Below, piece after piece: positions 45,114-53,358 of a stretch of 64,000 nucleotides of DNA (position 1 is the stretch's first letter; every line of letters begins with the position of its first letter). The position numbers and the translations under genes are program-made. Source of the stretch: Candidatus Poribacteria bacterium (GTDB lineage Bacteria > Poribacteria > WGA-4E > WGA-3G). The notes beneath the pieces were generated by a model, which saw only the letters and a program-made list of their open reading frames with translations, was not told the origin of the DNA and ran no database searches. The DNA lies in assembly GCA_022825825.1 (NCBI GenBank), contig JAJDWA010000062.1, positions 124,001 to 188,000 on the forward strand. The letters run 5' to 3'.

Positions 45114-47111
45114 ATGTCACGTATTTTCTTTTACTTCAAACCTCTGTTAATAATCCTACGTTTTAGAGTTGATACAGTCAGATCAAACAATTCTCCAAAA
45201 CCAATTAAGGAATATGCATTTTTATCAATAGTGATTGTACTGTGTTGCATACTTGGGGCAGGGTGTACCAAGGAGAAATCAGAATATGATGTAGGCGTAG
45301 CTGCATACAAACGTGGACACTACCAAGTAGCGATGTCTGATTTTGATAAGCGGGCAAATCAGCGTGATCCCATCGCGCAATTCTGTCTCGGTTTTATGTA
45401 CGATAACGGCAAAGGTGTGGCTAAAGACACAGAGAAAGCCAAGGAATGGTACAGAAATGCAATAACACAAAACTACGCCCCAGCATTAAACAACCGAGGT
45501 GTAATACATGTCCGTATGTATGAACGTTTTGTACGAACACAACCTGAATTGGCAAAAGAGCAGATTGCCAAGGCAGTGAAATTTATTCAAGAGGCAGCAA
45601 CACAAGGGAATCCCACAGCACAATATAACCTCGGCATACTGAGCAATCGGGGTCATGGAGAAGATAGTGACACTAAAACAGCTGTCGAATGGATAAAATT
45701 GGCTGCCTCCCAGGGGTATGTTCCGGCACAAAACAAACTTGCACATCTTTATCAGAACGGATTGTGGGGAGTAGGAAAACACCTCGGAAAAGCAGTGGAA
45801 TGGTATACAAAAGCAGCATCCTCGGATTGGCGAGGCGATAGTTATTCTCCTGCTCAATACAACCTTGCGATAATGTATTATTATGGAAAAGGGGTAACAC
45901 AGAACTTTGAAGCATCTAAAATCTGGTGTTTTGACGCGGCTTCTCAGTCCTTTCCGTCTGCGCAGTATTTCATCGGTTTCATGTACCATAATGGAGAAGG
46001 TCTCGCAAAAAATCTCAAAAGAGCCGTTGATTGGTATACGAAGGCATCAAAACGAGGTTACGCTCCCGCTCAATTTGCCCTTACTAAAATGTACGATAAA
46101 GGTGAGGGGGTACCGAGGAACGCTGAAAAAGCTATAAGATTTGCTTTTAAAGCAGCACAGCAAGGCTATGCTGCTGCCCAATACTATCTTGGTCGGACAT
46201 TTGAGAATGGGATGGATGAAGTGCCGCAAGATAATGTGGAAGCGTATTATTGGTATAGTTTGGCAGCCAAAAACACTAATGAATTGGATCGATCACGAGA
46301 AAATATCTGTGTTGAGGCGAAGTTATCGCTTGATAGAGTGAAACATAAACTTACAGAAAACCAGAAGAAAGAGATTGACGACTTGGTTATGGTGTGGATA
46401 CCGAAAACCTTAATTTCTCGCGGCACAGGTTTTTATATTGACGAAAATCACATTCTCGCAAACAGACACGTTGTGCGTGCCACATTTAATGAGGTACGTA
46501 TCCCTTTCCGACGCGTGAAAATAAGTGTAGTAGCAAGCGATAATGAAGCTGATTTAGCACTTCTGACAGATCCACGTAAAAATGAGATGATGGCAACATT
46601 TAGGCGTAATCCTGTTGATGTCGGAGAAGATATAATCCTATTTGGATACCCAAAGAGCAATCTCTTGTCTTACAAAGGAAACGGGACGTTAGGTATTGTC
46701 AGTGGCATCTCAGGCGTAATGACTGGCTTCCATCCTGCAAACCGATTTCAGCATACTGCACCAACCCAGAACGGGAACAGTGGTAGTCCTATCTTTGACT
46801 TTGCAGGTAATGTAGTTGGAATTAGTGTGACCCAATTAGTAGACTACCAAAGTTTAGAGGGGTTTCAAACTATTCAGATTAATCCACCTCAGAACGTAAA
46901 TTTTGCTATTAAATTTGATGTAATTGAAGCATTTCTTAAAGAGAATGGCATCACGGGTTATGCTACTACAAAAAGTTCTGGTAGAGTGATTGATTTAAGT
47001 GAAATTTATAAACAAGCACGAAAATTTACAGTGCCTGTGTTATGTTATAAGGATAAAGATGAGCAACCTCTTCCCATAGAGCAGGTTAGCATTGAGGAAC
47101 TTGTGCCTTGA
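45114..47111 (+). CDS. lipoprotein with Sel1 repeats and a trypsin-like protease domain
   Basis: The 665-residue protein has an unusually long basic N-region, then a lipoprotein signal ending LGAG-C51. Residues 55-390 are about eight to nine Sel1-type repeats (A-x-x-x-LG-x-MY-x-x-GKGV-x-x). Residues 425-625 form a chymotrypsin-like domain: H in ILANRHVV, D in NEADLALL, and catalytic Ser in NGNSGSPIFD. It would sit in the envelope and cleave proteins, with Sel1 repeats binding a partner. No ribosome site is obvious before ATG 45114, and the true start may be later. Confidence 0.85.
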   Translation: MSRIFFYFKPLLIILRFRVDTVRSNNSPKPIKEYAFLSIVIVLCCILGAGCTKEKSEYDVGVAAYKRGHYQVAMSDFDKRANQRDPIAQFCLGFMYDNGKGVAKDTEKAKEWYRNAITQNYAPALNNRGVIHVRMYERFVRTQPELAKEQIAKAVKFIQEAATQGNPTAQYNLGILSNRGHGEDSDTKTAVEWIKLAASQGYVPAQNKLAHLYQNGLWGVGKHLGKAVEWYTKAASSDWRGDSYSPAQYNLAIMYYYGKGVTQNFEASKIWCFDAASQSFPSAQYFIGFMYHNGEGLAKNLKRAVDWYTKASKRGYAPAQFALTKMYDKGEGVPRNAEKAIRFAFKAAQQGYAAAQYYLGRTFENGMDEVPQDNVEAYYWYSLAAKNTNELDRSRENICVEAKLSLDRVKHKLTENQKKEIDDLVMVWIPKTLISRGTGFYIDENHILANRHVVRATFNEVRIPFRRVKISVVASDNEADLALLTDPRKNEMMATFRRNPVDVGEDIILFGYPKSNLLSYKGNGTLGIVSGISGVMTGFHPANRFQHTAPTQNGNSGSPIFDFAGNVVGISVTQLVDYQSLEGFQTIQINPPQNVNFAIKFDVIEAFLKENGITGYATTKSSGRVIDLSEIYKQARKFTVPVLCYKDKDEQPLPIEQVSIEELVP

Positions 47112-47279
47112 GCACATTTTGCTGTTAATAACCCAAGTTGCTACGGACAAGATTTAGACCTGGAAATACCATCTTTAATCAAAAAATGCTATAATTAGCA
47201 CATATTTTGTAGAGCAAACTTTTAGTCTGCGCTTATTTGACATCAGAGAATAGTAAGCATTGTAACTTTTCTGTTTTAT

Positions 47280-47308
47280 TTCACAACTATTCAATTTTGT
47301 GTTATAAT
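47280..47308 (+). promoter_or_regulatory. promoter for the DUF4159 gene
   Basis: -35 TTCACA (47280-47285), 17-bp spacer, -10 TATAAT (47303-47308), about 100 nt upstream of the ATG. Confidence 0.5.
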
Positions 47309-47405
47309 AAGGGTAAGAACTTACAAATTTGATTCTATATCGTCAAAACGTAAAAAATGCCCTATAACAACCCAATACATTTGAAACAAATAGGTGGTAA
47401 GTTCC

Positions 47406-48134
47406 ATGAAATATAAAAAAGCTTACCTTGCGATTATCCTACTGATATTATTCGTCACCCCGCTTTCCATAGGAAAAGATATTGAATATGATTTCACATT
47501 TGTCCGTTTGAAATACAGTGGAAGTTTTCGGCATAAGAGTTTATGGCATATAGACTACCCTGCGGCAGAACGAAATTTACTCTTTCAACTCAACAAACAT
47601 ACAGATATTAAAGCGAGTCCTGAAGAAAAAGTCGTTGAAGTGGGTTCACCTGAACTTTTTGACTATCCGTTTGCATACATAGCGGAACTGAGTCGGCTAA
47701 ACCTTTCCAAAGCAGAAGCTGAAAATCTTCGAGAGTATTTGCTACGCGGCGGGTTTATCATGATGGATGATTTTCACGGCACAGAACAGTGGAAAAGATT
47801 TTACAAACAGTACAAAAAGATATTCCCTAAACGTGAGCCAAGAGATATTCCGATAACACATCCACTATTCCAATGCTTTTTTAAGATTGACAAACTGATG
47901 CAAATCCCCGCTCCCGCTGCCTATAGAAGTGGCAGAACACATGAAAAGGATGGGTATCAAGTGAAATGTATGGGAGTGTTTGATGATAAGGGTAGGCTTA
48001 TGATGATGATTAACTTCAATACAGATTTAGGCGATGCGTGGCAGAATGCTGCTGAGGACTTCTATCCACGTAAGTTTTCGGATATGGCATTCAAAATGGG
48101 GATTAACGCTATTGTCTATACGCTAACCCATTAA
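47406..48134 (+). CDS. DUF4159 domain secreted protein
   Basis: The 242-residue protein has a signal peptide (residues 1-23). A DUF4159 domain follows, recognisable by FTFVRLKYSG, the conserved W-x-x-DYPAAERN, NLREYLLRGGFIMMDDFHG and a final hydrophobic helix. DUF4159 proteins occur in gene sets with AAA ATPases, DUF58 and membrane proteins, but those partners are not adjacent here. AGGTGG gives the ribosome site for ATG 47406. The function is not established. Confidence 0.85.
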   Translation: MKYKKAYLAIILLILFVTPLSIGKDIEYDFTFVRLKYSGSFRHKSLWHIDYPAAERNLLFQLNKHTDIKASPEEKVVEVGSPELFDYPFAYIAELSRLNLSKAEAENLREYLLRGGFIMMDDFHGTEQWKRFYKQYKKIFPKREPRDIPITHPLFQCFFKIDKLMQIPAPAAYRSGRTHEKDGYQVKCMGVFDDKGRLMMMINFNTDLGDAWQNAAEDFYPRKFSDMAFKMGINAIVYTLTH

Positions 48135-48252
48135 AGTGATAACATCCGTTTTCATACCAATACATTTTCTCGCCCGCTAAATATCTTCAATTTCTTCCAT
48201 TTTTACACTCACCTTTCATTTCTTTTCAAGAAAAATTCATTTCTCCTCAAAA

Positions 48253-48281
48253 AATTGCATTTTTTCCGAGAAAGTGCAATT
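48253..48281. promoter_or_regulatory. inverted repeat ahead of the ECF-propeller gene
   Basis: AATTGCA (48253-48259) and TGCAATT (48275-48281) flank a partly complementary T-rich/A-rich centre. The symmetry and position, 57 nt before the ATG, suggest an operator. Confidence 0.35.
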
Positions 48282-48337
48282 ATTAACCTCAAAATTGTGT
48301 CTAATATTAAAAGACCAATTTGTTTTTGAGGTGTGCG

Positions 48338-51300
48338 ATGAAAGACAATGATGCTGACCTGATTCAACGAACCTTAGAGGGTGATCAACAAGCTTTTACA
48401 GCGCTTGTAGAAAAGTACCAAAAACAGATCCACGCGTTAGCGTGGCAGAAAATTGGTGATTTTCACATCGCGCAAGAAATAGCACAGGACACCTTTCTCA
48501 CGGCTTATCAAAAGCTTGAAACGCTGACACATCATAGCCGATTTGCAGGATGGCTCTATGTCATTACCAACAATAAATGCAAAAATTGGTCCCGAAAGAA
48601 ACAGTTAGCACTACAATCGTTGGAAGATACGGCCCCTGTTGAATTAGAGGAGGTGTCCTATTCAGAGTATATGACCCAACAACGCGAAGAAGCAGCAAAT
48701 CAGAAACGACGCGCAGTAGTTCAGAAGTTACTCAGTAAGCTGCAAGAGAGTGACCGCACGATCGTCCATCTATATTACATCGCAGAAATGACATGTGAGG
48801 ATATTGGCAAGTTTTTAGGTGTATCTCCTAATACGGTCCGTAGCCGGTTACACCGCGCACGGAACAAATTGAGAAAGGAAGAAGCAATGATTAGAGAAAA
48901 CTTGAGCAGTTTCCAACTGCCGACACAATTTACAGAAAACCTTATGAAGGAAATTTCACAGCTCAATCCAATAGCTTCGTCTGGGAACAAACCGTTGGTC
49001 CCGTTAGCAGTTTCCGCCGCTTCTGCCATTTTAGTCCTATTACTTATAGGAATTGGGTCGCAGAACTTTTTTCGTTTTCAGAAACCGTATAGCTTAAACG
49101 CACAATCAGAACCGACAATTGAGATAACAGACACACAACTCGTGATTGACACGCCAACAAAACCGGTTGTACGGACTCAGGTTGGGAAATCTAATGTAAC
49201 TGGTAATACCGAGGGGATAGGACAAAAACCGGACGCGCCACTGTTCGCTGCAGCACAAGTGGATGAAGATGAAATTTCAAAACCGAAACGACAATGGAGT
49301 GATCCCAAAGGACCAGAGGGTGGTCCAGTTGCTACCTTATTCACAACAAATCGTGGTGACGTGTATGCAACGTCAAAAAACGGTCTCTACAGACTCACGG
49401 ATGATGGACAGTCGTGGAAACTCATAAACACTATCAAATATTCCATCCGTGATGCACTAACAGCAAGGAATGTATTTCGGCACGTGGCAGAGTGGCAGAA
49501 TACACTCTACCGCGCTGTTGATAAAGAGATTTTTGCTTCTACAGATGGAGGTGAAACATGGAAAGAATTTTGCGAGTGTATTAAAGGTGAACTTGTTGGT
49601 ATGGTGATAACGGATAAAATACCAGGTGGACAAAGCGATATGACAATCTACCTTGCTTATGAAAAAGGAGTATTCCGATCAGATAATGCAGGTAAATCGT
49701 GGACACCGTTGCCCGAAGGTATAAAAGACAGGACGATTCGGGCATTCACTGCTGTTGGAAACACAGTCTTTGTCGGCACCTATAAAGGTCTCTATCGCCT
49801 CAATGGAGATATTTGGGAACAATTGTTTTACGATCAAACAAATCGAAGAAATAACACTTACCCTATACTTACTTTAGCAGCTTCAAAAAATAATCTCTAT
49901 GTCGCAAGACCTAATAGAAATATGAGCCAATCTAAACTCAAATTTGGAATTTTTTCGAAAATGAGATTCGATTCTTGGTTGGCAAGAAGAGCAACGGAAA
50001 CAGCATTCGGAGGATGGTCACTATTCTGTTCTACTGATCAAGGTGATTCATGGGATCCGATAACACCGACACAGGACAATATAGAGAAAAAAGCCATTTC
50101 CAAGAGTAAATTATTGAATACATTTACACGGCGCGAGAAAGATAGTGAATTGCCTTATAATCATAGAATTAGAATATTTCTCAATATTGCCGCATCCGGA
50201 AAACAGGTGTTGGTGGTAAGTGATAAGGAACACTTCTATTCAACGAACGCTGGTAAAACTTGGAAGACGTTGGGCAATACTAACGATATGGGGAGTGCTG
50301 TTGCTTTGGTATTGTTAAATGAGAATACTTTTTATAGATCTGGAAGATTCGGAATTTTCCGCACCACAGATGGCGGAAAAACGTGGCATCAATTCAATAC
50401 TGGATTCGTAAATACACATGTTAAGGAACTGATTGCTGTTAACGGTGTCCTCTACGCGCATACGTCAAGTGGACCTCTCAGTTCAACTGATGGCGGAGAA
50501 TCGTGGATACCTATTCCCGGCGATACAGGTTATCTAACGCGTATGACGGAATCTAACGGGGAACTCTATGTAAGAGATGATAAAATTGGGACACCTCGGT
50601 TTTACCGTTTTTCTACCAAAGACAATAGACTCATTGACGCTTCCAAAGTACCCGCCTTTAATGTATATGACCCAAACAAAGCAATGGAAGAATTGTATGA
50701 AATGAATACTACTTATAGCAGACCAATAATAACTATGGGAAGTTTTTATACTTCAATGCTTGGCAGTTTTGCTGTTAACGAGGAGACGTACTATGTGGAA
50801 TACATACACAAACTCTTTAAATGGAACCCTGGTCTTTCTGAATGGTTGGATACAGGCATATTTGATGAAGGTGATAGTCATGACACTACTTTCTTTACTC
50901 TCAACTGGTCTGAAACTATCGGTTTTAAACTTGCTGTATCAGGAAATACTGTTTACGTCGGAAAACAAGATGATCATCTCATGCAGTCTGTTGATGCAGG
51001 AAACACGTGGAACGATGTCACCGCAAATCTTCCATTTTCTGTAGACCGTTTTAGGGCAATAGTTTTCGCTGGAAACTTTGTCTATGTTGCAACCGATAAA
51101 GGTGTTGTTATGTCAGCTAATGGCACTGATTGGCATACACTCACCAATGCCAAAGAGAGACCTCTCGTTATGAATAGACTGGCAGTGGAGGACACAACGG
51201 TTTACGGTGAATCTAATCAAAAAATATACCAATTTAACAGGAACATTGGCACATGGCAGCAAGTCACGCCAAAAATCTCACATCATGTTACCTGTCTTGC

Positions 51301-51370
51301 TGTTGATGATAACACCCTCTATGTCGGGACAGATGGACAGGGTGTATTACGTTTTTCACTTGATAAGTAG
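48338..51370 (+). CDS. ECF sigma factor fused via a transmembrane helix to a beta-propeller sensor
   Basis: In this 1010-residue protein, residues 5-85 are sigma region 2 (RTLEGDQQAFTALVEKY, then AQDTFLTAYQ). Residues 130-185 are region 4 with a helix-turn-helix (DIGKFLGVSPNTVRSRLHRA). A hydrophobic segment at about 219-240 spans the membrane. Residues 310-1010 hold BNR/sortilin-type propeller repeats (STDGGETWK, STDQGDSWD, RTTDGGKTWH, SVDAGNTWN). The sigma part is cytoplasmic and the propeller is presumably periplasmic. A sensor-regulator in one chain is inferred; release by proteolysis would be needed. GAGGTG precedes ATG 48338. A separate anti-sigma gene is absent. Confidence 0.88.
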   Translation: MKDNDADLIQRTLEGDQQAFTALVEKYQKQIHALAWQKIGDFHIAQEIAQDTFLTAYQKLETLTHHSRFAGWLYVITNNKCKNWSRKKQLALQSLEDTAPVELEEVSYSEYMTQQREEAANQKRRAVVQKLLSKLQESDRTIVHLYYIAEMTCEDIGKFLGVSPNTVRSRLHRARNKLRKEEAMIRENLSSFQLPTQFTENLMKEISQLNPIASSGNKPLVPLAVSAASAILVLLLIGIGSQNFFRFQKPYSLNAQSEPTIEITDTQLVIDTPTKPVVRTQVGKSNVTGNTEGIGQKPDAPLFAAAQVDEDEISKPKRQWSDPKGPEGGPVATLFTTNRGDVYATSKNGLYRLTDDGQSWKLINTIKYSIRDALTARNVFRHVAEWQNTLYRAVDKEIFASTDGGETWKEFCECIKGELVGMVITDKIPGGQSDMTIYLAYEKGVFRSDNAGKSWTPLPEGIKDRTIRAFTAVGNTVFVGTYKGLYRLNGDIWEQLFYDQTNRRNNTYPILTLAASKNNLYVARPNRNMSQSKLKFGIFSKMRFDSWLARRATETAFGGWSLFCSTDQGDSWDPITPTQDNIEKKAISKSKLLNTFTRREKDSELPYNHRIRIFLNIAASGKQVLVVSDKEHFYSTNAGKTWKTLGNTNDMGSAVALVLLNENTFYRSGRFGIFRTTDGGKTWHQFNTGFVNTHVKELIAVNGVLYAHTSSGPLSSTDGGESWIPIPGDTGYLTRMTESNGELYVRDDKIGTPRFYRFSTKDNRLIDASKVPAFNVYDPNKAMEELYEMNTTYSRPIITMGSFYTSMLGSFAVNEETYYVEYIHKLFKWNPGLSEWLDTGIFDEGDSHDTTFFTLNWSETIGFKLAVSGNTVYVGKQDDHLMQSVDAGNTWNDVTANLPFSVDRFRAIVFAGNFVYVATDKGVVMSANGTDWHTLTNAKERPLVMNRLAVEDTTVYGESNQKIYQFNRNIGTWQQVTPKISHHVTCLAVDDNTLYVGTDGQGVLRFSLDK

Positions 51371-51561
51371 TTTTGATTTTTTTATAGACTCTATCTCGGA
51401 CGCTGAATGTTATTGATGCATTCGGAGTTGATTTTACGTAAACCCTGCACTTCACCTCTTTCCATTACACATTTCACTTTTTCATACATAATAAAACGAA
51501 TAATATATTGATACACTACGAGTCAACGCCTCATGCGCATGGCATTCGGACCGTTGATTCG

Positions 51562-51600
51562 GTGTCCTCTGTGTATTCCGTGATTCAGACAGAAAAGAGA
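51562..51600. repeat. dispersed 39-nt repeat, copy A
   Basis: The sequence beginning GTGTCCTCTGTGTATTCCGT aligns with 53171-53209 with roughly eight mismatches in 40 positions. Confidence 0.6.
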
Positions 51601-51650
51601 TCTGAAGCACTGCACGACAATTAATGACTATGACCTATCCTGATATTTCC

Positions 51651-51680
51651 TTGACATCATAAACAGGTTTATTGTAAAAT
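51651..51680 (+). promoter_or_regulatory. promoter for the TPR lipoprotein gene
   Basis: -35 TTGACA (51651-51656), 18-bp spacer, -10 TAAAAT (51675-51680), about 25 nt upstream of the chosen ATG. Confidence 0.55.
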
Positions 51681-51705
51681 TGAATGAATAGGGATGGATA
51701 ATAAC

Positions 51706-52104
51706 ATGAAACAAACATATAACAAAATCCATATAATTTCTTTTTTTCTAACTTTGACTTTGGTTGGGTGCGCGTCTCACGATGTGACCCGTGTAGAAGA
51801 TTATAATCAGTTCGCCATAAAAGCGGCACAGGCGGGGCTTTGGAATGAGGCAATTTTTCGATGGAAGCAAGCTGTAACCATTGATCCAGATAACGCTGCT
51901 GCACATAACAACCTTGGAGTCGGTTACGAAGCTTTGGGCAAGATAACTGAGGCAGTATCAGCATATCAACGCGCAACCGAACTTGACCCTGACAGTAAAT
52001 ATTACCGCATCAATTACCGTAGGTGCCGCCTACATATACGGCGAAGCGGAACCGACAGCGAGGAAATATTGTCTGAATCTTCAGAAGAACTTATGGGAAA
52101 TTAA
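51706..52104 (+). CDS. TPR-repeat lipoprotein
   Basis: The 132-residue protein has a lipoprotein signal (TLVG-C22) followed by two tetratricopeptide repeats: AAQAGLWNEAIFRWKQAVTI, then the NNLGVGYEALGKITEAVSAY unit. A short acidic tail ends it. TPR units bind protein partners. Two starts are possible, ATG 51694 and ATG 51706; I favour 51706 for spacing to GGGATGG. The following gene also encodes an envelope lipoprotein, so both may serve one assembly. Confidence 0.8.
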   Translation: MKQTYNKIHIISFFLTLTLVGCASHDVTRVEDYNQFAIKAAQAGLWNEAIFRWKQAVTIDPDNAAAHNNLGVGYEALGKITEAVSAYQRATELDPDSKYYRINYRRCRLHIRRSGTDSEEILSESSEELMGN

Positions 52105-52249
52105 CCTTACGCCAGCTTGATAATAAATGACATCAGTTCAATAATAGGTCTTTTCTCCGAAAGCCTATCTTGCGTTCTTGTCCCACAAACTTTCCAGTAT
52201 GTGTCGAATGGGCTTTTATCAAATTCACGTTAACCTTGGAATACTCCTG

Positions 52250-53026
52250 ATGCAGAAAAAAATAAAATCTCTCATTTCACAATCCTATATGCGATGGATT
52301 CAGTTTTTAAAACAACATCAGTTAACCTGCATGTTGGTTATAGGGCTCTTAACCTTTTGTGCTTGCGGTAATAAAGTAACGCGCGTCCCCATCCCAATTA
52401 AAGTACAGTCCGAAATTGATATTGATACCTATTCAAACTTTGCCGTGCTGCCTTTTGTCAGCGAAAAAAGTTCTACCAAGTTGGGTGAATTACCTGTTGA
52501 AATAGGCTCCGAAATTGCTGCAATCCTAAGAGGTCGTTTAGCACGGCAAAAACATTTTGAGGTCGTAAATAAACAAGAAACCGCACGAATAATGACCGGA
52601 GAAGTTGTGGAAGAAGGATGGCTGGCAAACACCGAACGCTTGAGCGAGTTAGGTCGGTACTTTGAAGTCAAAGGTATCATTGTTGGCAGCTACCGATTTT
52701 TCACAGATACCCGGCCAAGACGCTACTACGGTGAACGATACTCAGTCCGTCAACAACGGTATATCATGGACTATCAAGATTATATGGAAAAAACCTATCA
52801 ACTTTTACTCCGTGTAGTGATAATAGACGTTGATACTGAAAAAATTATATGGGATGAAGCATATCTTCAAAAGACTGCTGAAGCACACAGTATAGGTTCC
52901 TTTGTCTTTTCGCAGATGGCACCACAGGAAACCACACTGAGAGAACTTAGTAGACGTGCTGCCTCTGAATTTACACGCGACATCTCACCACACTATGAAC
53001 AAGAGGACCGATTCCTGATACGGTAA
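52250..53026 (+). CDS. CsgG-like lipoprotein
   Basis: The 258-residue protein has a membrane-targeting segment ending LTFCA-C. A CsgG/FlgO-like alpha/beta domain follows: FAVLPFVSEKS, ELPVEIGSEIAAILRGRLAR, VVNKQETARIM and VKGIIVGSYRF. These domains form or associate with outer-membrane assemblies. The start is uncertain; ATG 52250 is chosen since it leaves a usable signal, while upstream ATGs lack a ribosome site. The predicted signal is unusually long, so ATG 52289 remains possible. It follows the TPR lipoprotein gene in the same direction. Confidence 0.7.
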   Translation: MQKKIKSLISQSYMRWIQFLKQHQLTCMLVIGLLTFCACGNKVTRVPIPIKVQSEIDIDTYSNFAVLPFVSEKSSTKLGELPVEIGSEIAAILRGRLARQKHFEVVNKQETARIMTGEVVEEGWLANTERLSELGRYFEVKGIIVGSYRFFTDTRPRRYYGERYSVRQQRYIMDYQDYMEKTYQLLLRVVIIDVDTEKIIWDEAYLQKTAEAHSIGSFVFSQMAPQETTLRELSRRAASEFTRDISPHYEQEDRFLIR

Positions 53027-53082
53027 ATATTTCGGTAGCACAAACTGTCCGAAGTTTAAAATTAATTCCGTAACCATGCCTA

Positions 53083-53110
53083 GTGCGGTTAGGAAACCGC
53101 ACCTACCAGG
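53083..53110. repeat. dispersed hairpin repeat copy 8
   Basis: GTGCGGTT-AGGA-AACCGCAC plus CTACCAGG; perfect 8-bp stem. It is preceded by a TTAAAATTAATTCCG tail similar to that at 2422 but on the other side of the hairpin. Confidence 0.8.
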
Positions 53111-53128
53111 ATTGAGGAAAATAAATAT

Positions 53129-53154
53129 TACCGCATTAATAAATTAATGCGGTA
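53129..53154. terminator. 12-bp palindrome, possible terminator
   Basis: TACCGCATTAAT-aa-ATTAATGCGGTA followed by TTTCAGATTTCTTTC. Perfect symmetry with a 2-nt centre; either a weak terminator of the lipoprotein transcript or a repeat remnant. Confidence 0.45.
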
Positions 53155-53170
53155 TTTCAGATTTCTTTCT

Positions 53171-53209
53171 GTGTTCTCCGTGTTTTCCGCGATTCTGACA
53201 AAAAGAAAA
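53171..53209. repeat. dispersed 39-nt repeat, copy B
   Basis: The sequence beginning GTGTTCTCCGTGTTTTCCGC matches copy A at 51562. Confidence 0.6.
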
Positions 53210-53358
53210 TAAACTTAACAACAGAAATCGATCCTTTATAGAAAAGTACCGAAATATTTTTTATCTTCATAAAATTTGCACTACAAAGACTTGGACTGAG
53301 CTTACGTTAATCTTAAATCCAAAATTCTTGATGGGAACAATTACACAAAGGAAAACTG

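Larger units (their letters stand above)
51371..51705. other. 335-nt intergenic region
   Basis: It holds a repeat shared with 53171-53209 (at 51562-51600) and a good promoter at 51651-51680. No gene is apparent. Confidence 0.55.
53027..53358. other. 332-nt repeat-rich intergenic region
   Basis: It contains a dispersed hairpin (53083-53102), an almost perfect palindrome (53129-53154) and repeat copy B (53171-53209), in that order. No gene is apparent. Confidence 0.6.

Noticed and set aside
48285-48304. ECF-type promoter (AACC ... GTCTAA) ahead of the sigma-propeller gene
   Set aside because: The two boxes are only 10 nt apart; ECF promoters need about 16-17 nt.
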